Positions 1 through 13,948 of a DNA stretch of 64,000 bases are shown piece by piece. Origin of the DNA: Aquila chrysaetos chrysaetos (lineage: Eukaryota; Chordata; Aves; Accipitriformes; Accipitridae); NCBI RefSeq assembly GCF_900496995.4, contig NC_044029.1, positions 1,984,001-2,048,000 on the forward strand, in the 5' to 3' direction. The position numbers were made by a program, and so were the translations under genes. The stretch's first letter is position 1. Each line of letters begins with the position of its first letter. The notes under the pieces were generated by a model that searched no databases, had not been told where the DNA came from, and saw only the letters and a list, made by a program, of their open reading frames with translations.

Positions 1-316
1 TGGAGGTTTAAATATCAGCATCATGTAACTTGCAATTTATTATCCGGTTGCTTCCCTATATAGAACATACATTAACCATTGCTTCCTCTTCAAACATTGC
101 TTTCTGGAGGAGGAGGAAGCCTGTAAGTGATTTCACAGCACAGCCCCGCTGCCGTGAACTGCCTTGTTAGAGCCGGCGCTGGTTTGGACATGACATCATA
201 GACCCCTGACGGCACCAGATCCACAGAAAATACACAACCAAGGTCCTTCTCCCCCCACCCGCCAAGAAGGCAACTGGATTAAATGTTTGTGCTGCTATCT
301 ATCGTACTACTGGACA

Positions 317-318
<2 letters not shown>

Positions 319-345
<27 letters not shown>
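319..345. repeat. Poly(A) run
   Basis: 27 consecutive A, followed by AGAGAGACACACAGACCAC. No retrocopy could be recognised upstream. Confidence 0.95.
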
Positions 346-347
<2 letters not shown>

Positions 348-887
348 GAGACACACAGACCACAACTTAATTTGCAATAAGGATATCCAGGATCTGGAGA
401 CAAACCTTTCTATGGCATTTAACCCATCGAACCAACCCGCACAGGAAAGCGATGCAGTCAGCATTAAAGCTGCCAAACACTGTAACTTCCAGGGAATACT
501 CCTGATTCTAAAATACAAATCCCTGCATTTGACTATGGGAGAGAAGTTCTTCTGGTCCTACTGCACAATGCAGTCCACAGTGGAGCAAACCTAAATACAG
601 CATGCAAATTTGCATTTACTTAAAGCAGACACTCTGCCAGTAGGCAAAGTTACATGCTTACCTGTTCAAAACATTTTTAAAACAGTCAATCCTGGATTTC
701 TGCCATATCGCAAAGTAAACATGAATATAATCCATCTGATATTCATGTTTCAGAAGATGAAAAGGCTATGTAGCATAAGGGGGGAATTCAGGGAAACAAA
801 CCTCAAAGCATTCCCAGCAGTGGTACCCATATTATTTGGTCAGTATGAAGTACTTGTAGAACATACCAGGTAACAACATAAGCTTAT

Positions 888-961
888 GGGGGGGGGGGGG
901 GGGGGGGCTAAAAAAAATTTTAAAAAAATTGGAGGGGAAAAAAAAAAAAATAAAAAAAAAA
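888..961. repeat. G20 run followed by A-rich tract
   Basis: Twenty G, then CTAAAAAAAATTTT and two further A blocks to 961. An unbroken G20 is rare in eukaryotic DNA and prone to sequencing error. Confidence 0.95.
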
Positions 962-3900
962 ATCAGAGGTTCTACAGCCTGAAGTGCAGACTAACAATCT
1001 AAAGTGTAATTTAATACAACTAATCTGTTCTGAAATGTTTGAAAATGTGAATATAGTGCAAGAGCATACAAATTCCACTAGCCAGCAGCAGTAATTTTCA
1101 GAGAACACCAGGCTGACATATCATGTTGGTCATAACCAAAATTATCTTTTTTATTTAAAAAAAAAAAAAAAAAAAATTTCTCCCCTCAGATGACAGGACA
1201 CTGGAAGACCCATTACTTTCTTGCATTTCATTTATGTTTTAATAGGCTTGTTTCATACTATCAACAGAACATGCATGATATTTATTCCTCCCGGTTCATA
1301 AACACCATTAGTTCAAAAAAGACAAGATAACTGATATGAGAGATAGAAGGCACAGGTGAAGAACACATCAAAAGAATAAACAAAAAAAAGGGAGAGCAAC
1401 TACCATATACAAATAATGCATATGGGATGTATACAGATAACAGCTCATATACATATTAGATAACCAAAATTAAAAATATAGCCAATATAGGAGTGAGCAC
1501 AAGAAAAAGAAGCAGCAACAGAATGAGATACTTTTAAACTCTGCAGTAAGCTTTCAAAACACATTGCAGTGCTAGCAGAAAGATTACTATTTGACACACC
1601 AATGCTTGGTGAAGTAGGCAGTTTCTGTTTCAGGAAACTGAGTATGGGAGACCCTCAAAAAGTGTCTCAAGGTACCCATTACAGAAGAAAGACTGTCCAC
1701 ATGCACCACTTAGGATCCTCTTCTAATATTCATTCCACCGCCAAAAATACCAGGGTTTTTTCCCCACATTATACAGTCAAGGTCCTGAACTAGGGAACAG
1801 ACAGATGAGAAATCAAAGACAAATCCTCTGTAAACAAAACTCTCAATTTGCTTTTTTTCCTGTAAGGTTGCACGATAAAAACCAAAAATTGATGTAGCAG
1901 CTCTCTGGAGAGAAGAAAGTTAGGTCATAGGCAGAATTTAGTGGGCAATGCTGTGAGTATTTTGCAGTGAGTCCCATAGCAAAGAAACCTGGACCTGAAC
2001 TTCACAAAAAGGAAAGGACTGGGGGGGTCTGTCCCCCAGTTTTCCCATGTAAACATGGGAGGTGTGAGAAGAGGCTGTGCCCACAGAAGTAGGAAGAGCT
2101 GCTGTGATTCCATCCGCATGCTCTCTGGTGACAGCTATAACAAACCAAAAGATATGAAGAAAGGCTAATAGAGTAATTAGTTCAAGCTTTCAGCTAAGAG
2201 CAGAGGATTGAACGCTCAAGTAATTTAGGTTTAAGCTCCTATTGAGGCCACCTTTGAGAATTTGGAAGAAGTGTCTGACATGTTCAGAGTGGATTTAGTG
2301 CGGGGTCTATGTTTTTGGTGAACAAAAGATCGTAAATTCTTCGTGGTGCTTTGATTATAGCTGAGGGAATGGCAGTAAATTCCTTTGGAAATCTGTTTTC
2401 CTCTCCTCCTCCAGTTTGCAAATGGTCCTTTTAATATGCCTCAAACTGTGGTTGGTGAGGCCATAACCATGTGCCAGGGACACTGGCAACCTGCTTAAGT
2501 GTTGTCTTTCAAACCATTTTGGGAATTAGGAGTAATGGGGGGGGAAAAAACACACATATGTCCCCAGAAAGAAGATAATTCTTTCTTCCATTTCAGTAAA
2601 ACAACTGCTGCCTGAAAAAAAATTACTGAAACCAGCTGTTGTTCTACACCTGCTTAAAGGAGAGAAAAAGCTCACTTTTTTGTGAAAGAGAGCCAAGAGC
2701 ATGCTGCCAGCCAAAACTGGGCCTTGTTCTATCCTACCTATCTATCTGCTTGTCCAGAAAGCAAAACAAAGTCAGGACTGGGTGGTCCAGAGCTGTTCTC
2801 TCTATTCCTTCCCAATAATTTATGGGACAACAGTTCAAATCAGCATTCCTGAGCCGAAAGATAAAGGTGATACCGAGAATTTAATAAAGTTCCGATCTCA
2901 CTACTGGAGCCTCAAATGAACTGCCAGCTGCTCAGAAAGAAGTGAAGGATTTAGGAAGGTACAAGGGCAAGAGAGTGCCAGTGAGCAGGTGCCAGCTCAG
3001 CAGCGCACGTCAGCAGGTGAAGGTGTGAACAGGACACGTTGCAGGCAGGAGAGGGAAGAAGCAGCATTAAGTATAAAGGAATAAAACGTAGATTTCAGGG
3101 ATAGGTGTTTAAAGTTTCAGTGGGTAATTTAGGTGCAAGTGTTTTGTTTCTCCACGATGTCAGGATCACTCCTACATGCAGAAGAAAATTTCCACGCTCT
3201 GAACTAAATGAAGCAGACAAGAATGAAATAGTAAAACCCAGGTAAGAAACGTGTAAAATATTCCTTCCCTGTTTGGTCAGAGTGCTTGTAAGGCTCCCCG
3301 AGGCATTCAAGCACAGCTCTGGTGCTCGGTATTGAGGAGCTTGACGAGAGCAACAAAAAGCAGGAAAGTTTCTGCTAACTTTACCCTGGCTGAAGGTGAC
3401 TGAGGAGGCGGTACTGCTCAGTTTGAACATCCTTCCACTTTCCGATTTTGCTGTTTTTATTATCTGTTAGATTGAAGTGCTTTCACAGTTATCAGATTTT
3501 TAACCTCTACATTGATCTATTGAGCACTGACAAAAATCACTCCTTAGTTGTCATCTTGGTAGGTTTAGATGTTTTCTGGTCTGTTAGTGTGTCACATGGT
3601 TCTTCTGCAATTTTTCAGGACTTTTTTTTTTTTTTTTTGAGGTCAAGTAGGGATTTAACCAATTCTTTTAAAACACATTAAAAGAAGATCTTTCTACTGA
3701 TTCTAAAATAATTTAATTTGTGGTTTCTAGTTAGAAAGTATTGAGTGAATACTGGAATGAAGTATTTCAGGTTATGATATCATTTTCCCCCTAAATACAG
3801 AACGGAAATATTTACTGAACATTTCTGCTTTTAACATTATTATGAGAAATTCTACTATTTCTACAACAGAACTATAACAGACCAACACATTTTAAGTAAA

Positions 3901-4871
3901 AATTCAATTCCTAACATACTGTAAAATCTTTCCTGGTTAAAAGAGGCACCTTACCTATTTTCTGCTGTATTAAACACACATAATATTCATGGCTGTCAAT
4001 ATAGCAAATACTTTCTCTCTTTTATCATTTTTATCTTACAGTTATAAAATGAATATATTTTTCTTAGTAAGACTTCAATCTTCAGAATGTCATTTCCTTG
4101 GAAAAAGTAAAAGGTTCTTAAATGACTTTCAGATAAATAAGCAATTCATAATTATAAAAAAAGTGACTTCATTTTTTAAATCTCTTAACAATGAAACAGG
4201 GATTATCAATATCAATTCAAGAAGAAATTTTATCAATCTTTGTTTTCTAGAAAAGTAGGGGTTTCACAAGCTTTTGTTCATGCTGCTGGTGCATCATGTG
4301 AAACTGGGTAAAGGAGGTTCTGAACTACATGTACAGACAGAAAGGAAACTAAAAAGCGTGATAGACTTCAAGAAAAACACGTTGGGTTAAGCAAAATCAA
4401 AATGACCACTAATAATTTCTACCTTAATTTTTTTTTTTTTTAAGTCATCCTTACAGCCATTTCTGAAGTACTAAAAATATCCAGATAGAAAAGAAGAGAA
4501 TAAGTAATCATCTAGAGAGACTTTCATTTCTGCAACATAAATTTAAATCTAATGCAGGTGGGAAGCAGTACAAGTAACTGACAAGACTGTGTGGCTAGAA
4601 GGGACCACTGTTGTCTATGGCATCTCTAATTCTGATTAGAGAGCTTCTAAGACTTATTTGATAAGAATAAAGAAAAAAAAAAAAAAGAGCTTTTCAATGA
4701 CAAAGCCAAAATCCCTGGAAGAAAAGCAGTTCATAAAAAACACTCAAAACCCCCAAAACCTATGTTTCTTAGCCATCATTTGGCAGAAAAATCTGTAACG
4801 ACCACGTCTGCATTCTTTGTCTAAAAGGCATTTATCTAGGGAATAATAGCAAGCTGCCCATAGTGATTTCA

Positions 4872-4889
4872 CCCCCCCCCCCCCCCCCC
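4872..4889. repeat. C18 run
   Basis: Eighteen C in an AT-rich setting. An A-run and A/C-rich low-complexity tract follow at 4987-5090. Confidence 0.95.
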
Positions 4890-7417
4890 ACTTATGGGGA
4901 ATTTTCCTAGCTGTTTTATCTAAAAGAAATTATTACGGATAGCTTCATTGTGGGAAAGAGGCATAGGGTTGTGCACCAACATCTGTAAAAAAAAAAAAAA
5001 AAAAACCCAAACCAAAACAACAACGAAAAAAACAAAACAAACAAAAAAAAACACCAACCAAAAAAACCCCCACACCAAAACACACACAATTTCTAACATT
5101 TAGGCATAAATATATAATATTTTTCATTTTACACCTATGTGAGAATGTTCTCCCCCACCTCCTTCCTGAAGGAGACAGTAAAATCAAAGCTGTATAGAGG
5201 TAGCTGAGGGACACAACTCATACCAAGCACACCATTACCAGTTCCATTATCTACAGTATCATATTTGGTCTTTAACTCAGGGCCTCAGAATACAACTTTC
5301 TATAAATCAAGTAAGAAAATTATATACAGGTACTATTTCTTAAAGTATAAAGTACAGGTTTTATTAATGCATCTTCAAGGCAGTTCTAACAAAAACAATT
5401 GCAGCCTGAAGCCAAAGCTGGTAGGTATAAGCAGAGAATGAAGAGCCCACCAAATTGAAGTCTTGATTTAACATTGCTTTTTAAAGTGGGGAACCCTTAT
5501 TAAATATTAAGAATTAACCATTTTTTAAATCTTCTAAACTCAGTTATGCTACTGCTGCATAACTCCATATTAATGATATTTTGTGCAATAAATGTAAAGT
5601 TACCATGGACCTTATGAAGACACAAGTGTCATAACACATAAAGCAATTAAAACACTCTTAACAGATCATAATTTAATGGCACAGAACAGTCCATTCATTT
5701 CTAGCTATTTCCTTCACTAATAAAATTAAACTTCTAACAATAAAACAAATCTTATGATAGACCATAAAAATTACATCTCTTGTAAACAAAGCATTTATAC
5801 TTCTACCTGTACTAAACCTAGAACAGATGGACAGGAGATAATCTGCTCAAAATAAAAAAAAAATTAAGGCTTTTCCTTAAAACTTACAGGAAGTCATTTT
5901 GCCACATATCTTCGTACTCTACTGTCAATGCAAACAGAAAAGTTCTCTGTTCATTTGAAACAAAGACAAAAAGGACAAACCTTTCCAAGATGATTCATTG
6001 GAGAGCGATGATTTAGACTACACAAAGGACAATCTCATAATCAAAGCCCAACCCGTAGGTTAGCTCCTAGTATGTATAACGACAGCACTAAGACGACAGC
6101 CTGTCCAATAAGGGATTAAACTGAGGTCCGCTTATCTTTTACTGCCAAAACTTAGAAGATCTGCTTTCCCACCCCCTCAACAGAGAAATTAAGGAACGCT
6201 TTTAAACCCTGTAACAACACTTTCTGTCAACAGGCTAGGAATTTTGGGTGGAGACAAGGAAAAAAAAAAAAAAGCTTCTTTAGAACAAAGGGTGTATTCT
6301 ATGAAAATTTTTAAGTACTGAATTACCAGCAGTAAAAGATGGCAAGATTCAAAAGTTGGTGATGATTCAGAGATAACAGTGTGCTGCACTGGACAAGCAG
6401 GACAAACCTTTAACAAAGCATGTTAAAAAAATAAAATAAAGAAAAAAAAATATATTCTTCACATATTGATCCCCAGATAATATTTTTAATTTTTTTTTTT
6501 TTTTTTTAATTTTTGCATGTGGACTGAAGAAGAGTGGTAGGACTTTTTTACATGCAAGGAAACATGCACATTACACCAGGTCACACAGCAGGGAGAGGCT
6601 GCAATACTGAGCTCCTGAGAGAAATAAAGAGAAAGATGCCACCTAGAAAGCATAGGGCCAGATGCCAGGAACAGACAGGCCCCCAGACACTCCTGAGGGC
6701 TTTCCAGTCCACTGTTAAAGCAGGTGGCTAAGAGCTGTGCCAGACCATTAGTCAAATCGGAGGTGATCATACACTAATCATTCATCTTCATGAAAGCAGA
6801 AAAATGAACTACAGTTAATGCTGAAGCAGAGAGAAAGGACCCAGCATGGGTAGATAAATCAGAACAGCCCCAGCAGAGCATCATCTGGTAAACCGTGCCC
6901 TGTAACCAGTACACCCAGTTCTGTGATACAGTTTCATAGCTGCATCCAGCCCTACTTCTAGTGCAATTTGCAAAATAGATGGTGAGAAGAGTTGCAAACA
7001 AAATATTAAGAACGTAGCACAGTGATATGGGAGAACATTAGATGCCATGGACAGGCCACTGAGATTTGGAAGGCAGGTCCATTGGGGTCAGACACCCCAA
7101 AGTGATGAGGCAAACACAATAACATTATCAATTAGGAGATATATACACACACATGCACATGTGACAAGCATTTGAGAGTTTACAATAGTAGAGAGTGCTG
7201 CTCGGCATGTGAACATTTGGCACCTTCACTGCCAACTTTTAAGGAGTTTAGGTAAAGAATCATTTAAAATAAAACATAGCAACTAAGAATGCATGATCTC
7301 TGTGAAGTGACAAAGTGTTTTATTAACACTTGATTTGAGGTTTACCATTCCTTTATTAAAGGATATGAACCTAATTTGAACTAATGAAAATGTAAACTGA
7401 TCGAAGCTGTCCCTGTT

Positions 7418-7480
7418 TTCAGTGGGGGGCTGGACAAGATGATTTCAAGATGCCTTCTAACCTAAATTACTCCACAACTC
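7418..7480 (+). mobile_element. CR1 LINE 3' end fragment
   Basis: GGGCTGGACAAGATGATTTC followed by CTTCTAACCTAAATTACTCC is the typical sense 3' end of an avian CR1 element. A CAA/CA-rich low-complexity tract follows (7481-7530). Confidence 0.75.
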
Positions 7481-7530
7481 AAAAAACCAAAACAACAACA
7501 ACAAAACCACAAACACCCCCCCCCAAAACC

Positions 7531-10500
7531 CAAACAAGCCTCTCAAATAGAAACAAAACAACAGCAGAATTGATAATGATAACCACTAATAATAACCATA
7601 ATCATAACCACTGATGGAAAAACAGACATACCATAATCAAAGAGCCTGAATATCTTTAACTGGTATTTCAGGTAGAATCAAGAAGAGAAGATGATTTTAT
7701 CCTAGGTTCTTCCTCCCAGCAAGGAGCCACATAAAAGGCCCCGTACGGAGAAATTCCAAAAATTTGCTGATCAGACTCTGGAAAGTGACCCCATCTAATG
7801 ATAACCGTTTAAATACCACCACAACTACTGAGGCTGGGATGAGTTCCCCATGTCCTAGTCCTTTATCAAAGTTTAAAGGAGTTTATCTTCTATAGACATA
7901 TTTTAAGTGCATCTTAGAAATAGTAATAGGATTATTTTTAAGTGTTCTCACAGAAAGAGAAGCTATTTTTTAAATTAACTTACTACCTATTTAGTTGGTC
8001 CATTATTTCAGCTCATTCGGAAGCAAAGACTATTTAAACTGTCTCCATTTTCAGACATTCAACCTTTGAAGTGTTAGGAATGCAACAGACATAAATTAAC
8101 CACAAAGACTCATGATTTACTCAAGTTTTCTGAGTTTTAATGGATTTTTAATGTAAGAAAAAGAAATTCTAGAAATGTCACTGTTAATAATCCTGTTGGA
8201 TCTCTGTAATACTAAAAGCAAGAGGAACTGAAAAGAGAAATCCTGAAATAGTTGATATGGTTGGAACTATACTTATAACTGCATCACTCCAGGCCACATT
8301 CATAAATACTGCCAGCCACTGACAACCATATTTCAAAATAACCTTTTAATAGAAGCTCACATCCCCTTATAAAAGATCTTTTGAAAAGAACTCAAAAGAA
8401 CTGGGTCCCCACTAAGAAATAAATGGTATAACATGGCACTTAAGACCTAATATAATGGACAACATGTAATAAAATGAGTATCTGTTTGTGACAAACTCAG
8501 TATTTTGTGCGTATTTACTGATGACCATCCCTGCCTATACTACAGTGACACAAAAAAATGTGTGAACTAAAATACACAATATTTTTAGACCATTGTTGAT
8601 TCTCCAGTGTAGAAAGTCACAAAAAGGCAAGAGCCTAAAGATGTCAACACAACTGTTTCTTCAGCTTGGCAGGGAAACTGAAGAGTTATAGTGGGGAAGG
8701 GGGAAGGTTTTCTACAATATTTTTACAGGTTCCTCTGGCTTGGTTAAGTAAAGAATCTTTATGGGACAGTGGTTTTGTTTTTACATGTGGGGGAAAAAAA
8801 TAATTTTGAAAAGAAGGTGTTTGGCAACCAGTTTGCAAATTTTCAAAATACATTTTTGGAAGAGAGACCTTGAAAAAGAATGTTTGTAGTGTAACACTGT
8901 GCTATGCCCGTCTACCTTCAGCAACTATCCTGGGAGCCTCGTAGGAAATTAATTACCTCAGGGCACTAAGAAGCCAAGCGTGCAGTGCAATAGGTCCTGC
9001 ACGCAATCATAGAACTGCTGCTCAGACGCACAGGATGAGTCAAGGAAGTTTGGGGAGATCTGTCACATGCCTAAAATTTTAATCTAGAGGGGAAAAAAAG
9101 CACCCAAAATAACAAAATTTTGGGAAAAATCAGTATTTCCCAAGGGAAACACACTGGTCTGAAAATATCAAAAGCAAAAGGCACTGACATTGCAACAGTT
9201 CTGCTTGAATAAGATTATTCACTAAATATCACTTGTTTACACTGGTTTAGTCGTCCGTCGTGTCCCCCCCCCCCAAATCCCTTCTAGTGCTGAACCTATA
9301 ATTTATTATTTTCATTGTAACTGCTGTTATATTTAATTTAAAAATATTTCACCCACTCTAGAGTGCCTTCTTATTTCTAGTGAGGAAAAGGAAGCAGTTC
9401 AGTCTGGGACACTTGCTGGCAACATGGAAGACAGCTGCACATTGATGCGCCATCCCTGGAAGACAGTAAAAGTACCAAGTCCTACACAGTTCAACAGATA
9501 GAGTCGGGAAGAAAATCCAGACATAGCCCAACAGACCTGCTCCTGTAGCTGACTACAAAGAATTGATATTGATATCTGGAATTTATGTTGCTTTAGGTCT
9601 TAAACAACTTGCCCGAGAGACCAATAAATCATATGCAAGAAAGAAGATTCAAGGGACACGAATATCCCTGGTGGAAAAAGCTGTTGTGTTACTTAAAGAT
9701 TTGATAACTGCTGCTATTACATGAAACTAAGACTGCGTGGAAAGATTGCTGGCTTAGGTGCCGATTACTCTGCTGCTAAAGCATCATGCAAGCAGCAGCG
9801 TCCAGCTGGCACTAATGATACGTCGCAGTGCTCCATCTGCAGCCTCCCACACGCGCGCCCTGCGGGGCAATGTCCTGTGCAAAGTACAGGAGATCAATGG
9901 GCAAGAGCAGCTAGAAATACAAACCTTAACAAAACTTAAACACTTCTTGCTTATCGTGATCCACCATCAGCTTCCCCAATAGCACCAAAGACTGATTAAT
10001 GACAAGTGCACGCTTGGAAGTATTAGCTGCCATTTGCACTTGGTTTTTTTCAGCTTAAAAACTATTATCATCTGAAGAAAAACACTATTTGAAGACAGCT
10101 TTGAAAGCAGGGAGAGGTTTTTATATCCAGACATGCTCTGGTTCTCTTTTCCTGTCTTAGCCTGAGAAAGGCTCCTTAAAACCAACAAGTTCCCCAGACC
10201 AACTTTTTGACACGCTCCATGCTTCCTAAAGCCACAGATTCAGAACAGCAATTTTCTAATGTTGGTCTTTTGCCTCATTTTTATACTTAACAGTTGTGGA
10301 TTTGAAGAGCTAGTGTGGCCCTGGAAGAAGTAATTGTTTTGTTATTCAGATTAATGGCTGCTTCCACACTAAACAAAGACCATCAGGAAGTCAGTGACTT
10401 AAGAAAAAATGATCACCATAAGTAGCTGTAGAGCAAGAAGTAATGATAAGCCAGAAAAAAGATAATTTTTCACCTACACATGTGCAAAGCCAAATGAGAC

Positions 10501-10981
10501 TCTGATCAATTGGCAAAAATCATCTATGACATGCAGAAAATAAATCAAGCAATGATTAATATCAACTTTTGCTATAAAACTTTTTTTTTTTTTCCTTTCA
10601 CCTTCCTCCCTCACATTTCAGTCACTTTATTGCCTGGGGCTCGGAAAGGAAGATTTTGTTAGATTTCCGTAAAGCAGCAGAAGAGTTAGTCTCATAGCCA
10701 TAAACTCAGAAAGACACATTGCTAAGTTTAAAGGTAGTCAGACTCAGTGTAGTTAAAGTCAGAAAAGCAGCTTACAGTCCCACTTTCACATGTCCCCAGG
10801 ACAACGCACGCTCATGCTGTCCTGATTACTGCCACTACAGAGCTGGCTGGAGGAAAGTGAGATGGGTTTTGCTCCCTGGTATCTTCCAATTTATCACTGG
10901 TTTCCCTTTCGGAGATGCTAGTTCAGGTGATAAATTCCTGACTAGATAAAACACTTCCATTTTCTGATCCCAGCCTGAATT
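7531..10981. other. Noncoding stretch
   Basis: AT-rich sequence without recognisable coding exons or repeats apart from a C-run near 9265. Confidence 0.6.
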
Positions 10982-11075
10982 TCATAGAATCATAGAGTCA
11001 TTTAGGTTGGAAAAGACCTTCAAGATCATTGAGTCCAACCGTCATCCATGCCTACTAAACCACGTTCTGGAGGTC
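10982..11075 (-). mobile_element. CR1 LINE 3' end fragment
   Basis: TCATAGAATCATAGAGTCAT, then TTTAGGTTGGAAAAGACCTT and GATCATTGAGTCCAACC: a reverse-strand CR1 3' terminus, well preserved, with the 8-bp-type terminal repeats ATTCTATGA. This is the clearest avian marker in the window. Confidence 0.92.
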
Positions 11076-12600
11076 TGGGGAAATCTGACCAAAGCAGTTA
11101 CAAAACCACCCTCTGGCATCAAGTCAGGTCACCGAGGAAGGTGACTGGGAGACCACCACCATGAGCCTTACAGGGGTCCAAGGGTGGGCCAGGCCATCAG
11201 CCCATGGATGGCCCTCGCCGGGCCCGATCCTGTCCTCACGCACAGGCTGACGTCCCAGCCCGGCTCTGGGACATCCCCCTCCCTGTCCTTTCTGACCGGG
11301 GCTGCCCTGCTTCAGAATATTTATTCCATAACCTGGAAGCAGACATTCAGCACAGAAGGCCGTACGGGGCAGCACAGCCCTACGCCCTCACGCACGGTCC
11401 TCCCTCCGGGACGGATGCAGGCTGAACCCAACGCCCACGTTCCCTCCTTTGGCTGAGCGGAGCTGTTCTGCCCCTTCCACACGCTGGCGTGGAACAGCAC
11501 GTTTTTGCCGTCTCTGTCTAGGCAGATGTGGGAGCGAGCTGAAGTACGTCGCCATGGATCTACCGGCAGGTTCATCGCTGCGGGGCCAGGGCACAGGTCT
11601 CCTCACAAAGGGCTGCTGCTCCTCCTGCCATGCCTGCCCCCATGGCCGCCCTGCCTCTCCTGAGGCAGCAGCAATTTCTTGGGGAGGAAGGGGCTGCAAG
11701 CCACAAATCCCACTGAAGAGACCCCAGTGCCAGTGCCAGGACGGCACAAGTGCCTCCTCAGTGCAAAAACCAAAGCCTCTCTGCAGACCGGCATGGAAGT
11801 GAAGCCATTTCAGCTTCAACACCACCTTTTCCAAACACAACGTGAGGTGGCCAAGGAAGGCTTGAGCTGTTTTTCCACCACCTCTGCTTGTGAGGACACA
11901 CTAATCTACGCCAGACAGGAAAGTTTCTCCCTGTAACTTGGCCGTTCACGATACCAGTCCTTAAACTGCCCTTGCAGCTTGGCAGAAGGCATCCACCCCC
12001 TCCTCTTACACCTCCCAAGTGGCTGCCTATACGTACTCACTGTAATTGGAGGAGTAACGTACATTAAGTTTGCCAGCTTCATTGGGATTCATTTTTAATA
12101 AAAGGAGAAAGCAGCACAAATTTATTCTGTCAGAGCCAAAGGCTTGTTCCTGATGACAAAGTTGCAGAGGAGAACAAAAGAACCAAACCCTGTTTTATAA
12201 GATGACACATCCTTCCCTGAGCTGTCACTTGAAACTCCTGAAGCACCGTTTTTTGCTGTAAGGGAGGGGAGAAAAAAAAAGGGGGGGGGGGGGCAACTGC
12301 ATCCCCTCAGAGCTGAGCCCCACAGGCAGCTTAGGGGCTGCTGCACCAAACCACTTGCCTCCCACCCCAGCAGAGCCTCCCAGCTCTCATACCCACACCT
12401 ATTCACAGCTTCCCGTGTTTCTGTTGTTACTGTTCTCATCTGCTTTCTTAACAAGCAGGAAAGCCACTCCTGGCTTCACGCTCTTCTTCAACAGCCGGGG
12501 CTGCCATTTTCCAAGACTCATCCCCAGACTCGGATACAGCGGCCCAGGAGCGAGGCCCCTCCTGTCCCTGCAGTCCCTCTGATCCCACAGTGCCGTCGTG
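11076..12600. other. GC-richer noncoding stretch
   Basis: Locally GC-rich, with some CpG (11180-11600) and overlapping ORFs of 60-150 codons on both strands. None has a recognisable domain, and no clear splice-bounded exon was found. It could be a small regulatory CpG cluster or simply a GC-rich patch. Confidence 0.45.
12273..12293. repeat. A9-G13 junction tract
   Basis: Nine A directly followed by thirteen G, preceded by GGGAGGGGAG, so the stretch is strand-asymmetric purine. Confidence 0.9.
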
Positions 12601-13077
12601 CTCTCTACTACAGTTCTCCAAGATCATGTAGCTTTTCAGGTGGTTGCAGTGCCCTCAGAACCATCCCGCTTTTTCATAAATAACAAACTATCAGGCATAT
12701 TTGTCATACACTCACCTTTCCATTTTCCATTTGCTTTCAGCCCTCCACGGGGACCAACCACACTGCAGAATGAAAATGTAGGGGACAGGTCTGGCATGCG
12801 AAAAGAGCCTTCCAGGTGTCCCACTGAACCACAGTTCAGAGAAGTTGGTTTTTCTTGTACAGACTAACTTCCTCAGCACATCTCCCTCCATGCACAGACA
12901 AGTCAAGCACAGAGTTTCTCAGCTACAACTTGTTACTGAATAAAATGAAGAGGGAAAAACCTCCTGAAGTCTGAAAGTGGAAGTCAATCATCAGAAGACC
13001 TCATGATTTTTAAATACCTGGAAGTGTTTCTGCAGGTACCCAACATTACAGAGTGTCAAAGTTTCTTAAGGAAAAAT

Positions 13078-13125
13078 GCATTTTGAGATCATTAAATCCA
13101 ACCTCTTTGCAAAAAGTTGTAACAT
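13078..13125 (-). mobile_element. Possible decayed CR1 3' fragment
   Basis: TTTTGAGATCATTAAATCCA and ACC resemble the CAAGATCATTGAGTCCAACC block of reverse-strand CR1. The terminal repeats are not recognisable, so this is tentative. Confidence 0.35.
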
Positions 13126-13900
13126 CAGTAAAGGACTTTGTTTCTATTTCAATGCAGACCAAATTCTTCCATTACTTAAGCTGCCAGAACAGTTTTCAGA
13201 AGTAGAACCTCTGAGAAGTCTCCTACTGACAAGTTTCCCTGCAACAAGCAAAGGTGCAACCAGAGGTCGGGTGCCCAGAGAACCAAATGCTCTCACTGGA
13301 TTCAAGCCTAATCAATCAAAACATTTTAACATTAATCCTAAAGCACACAAAAGCACCACTGAAGTAAAAAGATTACTTACATGCTAAAACCCACACATTA
13401 GCTAAAATATTTTGCTAGATCATCCATGATGGTCTCAGCAGTATGTATGATTAATTGGCTTATTTATCTAAGAAAATTAAGGGCCTCTTCAGAGGACTGA
13501 ACGTAAGGTCTAGACCTCAAATATGCTTATGTTTTAATTTGGTTAGAAAAACAACTATTCTAATAACTTTAAATAATGTAAACATTGAAAATACTAATAA
13601 CTGATTATTCGACTGGTTTACTAACACATTTACACTGATTAAGTATTTACTTTTCCCAAAAGTGCTCTGCAGAAAGATATATTAATATAGAAAATTAGCC
13701 CAGCTTAGTAAATTAATATATTTGTCACCATCATAGAAAATTCTAAGTGTATTAAGCAAATACACTGTAGAAAGCAAGAGTCTTCATATAAGGAAGGAAC
13801 GGACTTAAAGAAAGGGAGAAATTTAACACAAAAATAAGTGTCTTAAATACGATAAATACTTTTGTAAAGATGACTATCACATACAGAGCTAGAGGGTTTG

Positions 13901-13948
13901 GGGTTTTTTTTGGGGGGGGGGGGGTGGGGGGTGGGTTTGTTTGTTTGT
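13901..13948. repeat. T8/G-rich low-complexity tract
   Basis: Eight T then a G-run with two T interruptions to 13935, then TTTGTTTGTTTG. It meets the simple pattern for a G-quadruplex on the plus strand. Confidence 0.9.

Larger units (their letters stand above)
1..7417. other. Noncoding stretch, left end
   Basis: AT-rich, with many homopolymers (A27 at 319, G20 at 888, A-runs near 1160, C18 at 4872, A-runs near 4987 and 6260, T15 near 6491). ORFs are short and without recognisable domains. A faint CR1-like piece may lie at 4590-4640. If the minus-strand gene suggested by the exon at 27395 is real, this is probably its intron. Confidence 0.6.

Noticed and set aside
11388..11840. 150-codon minus-strand ORF
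   Set aside because: Low-information composition in a GC-rich patch, competing ORFs in other frames, no splice-bounded support and no recognised domain.
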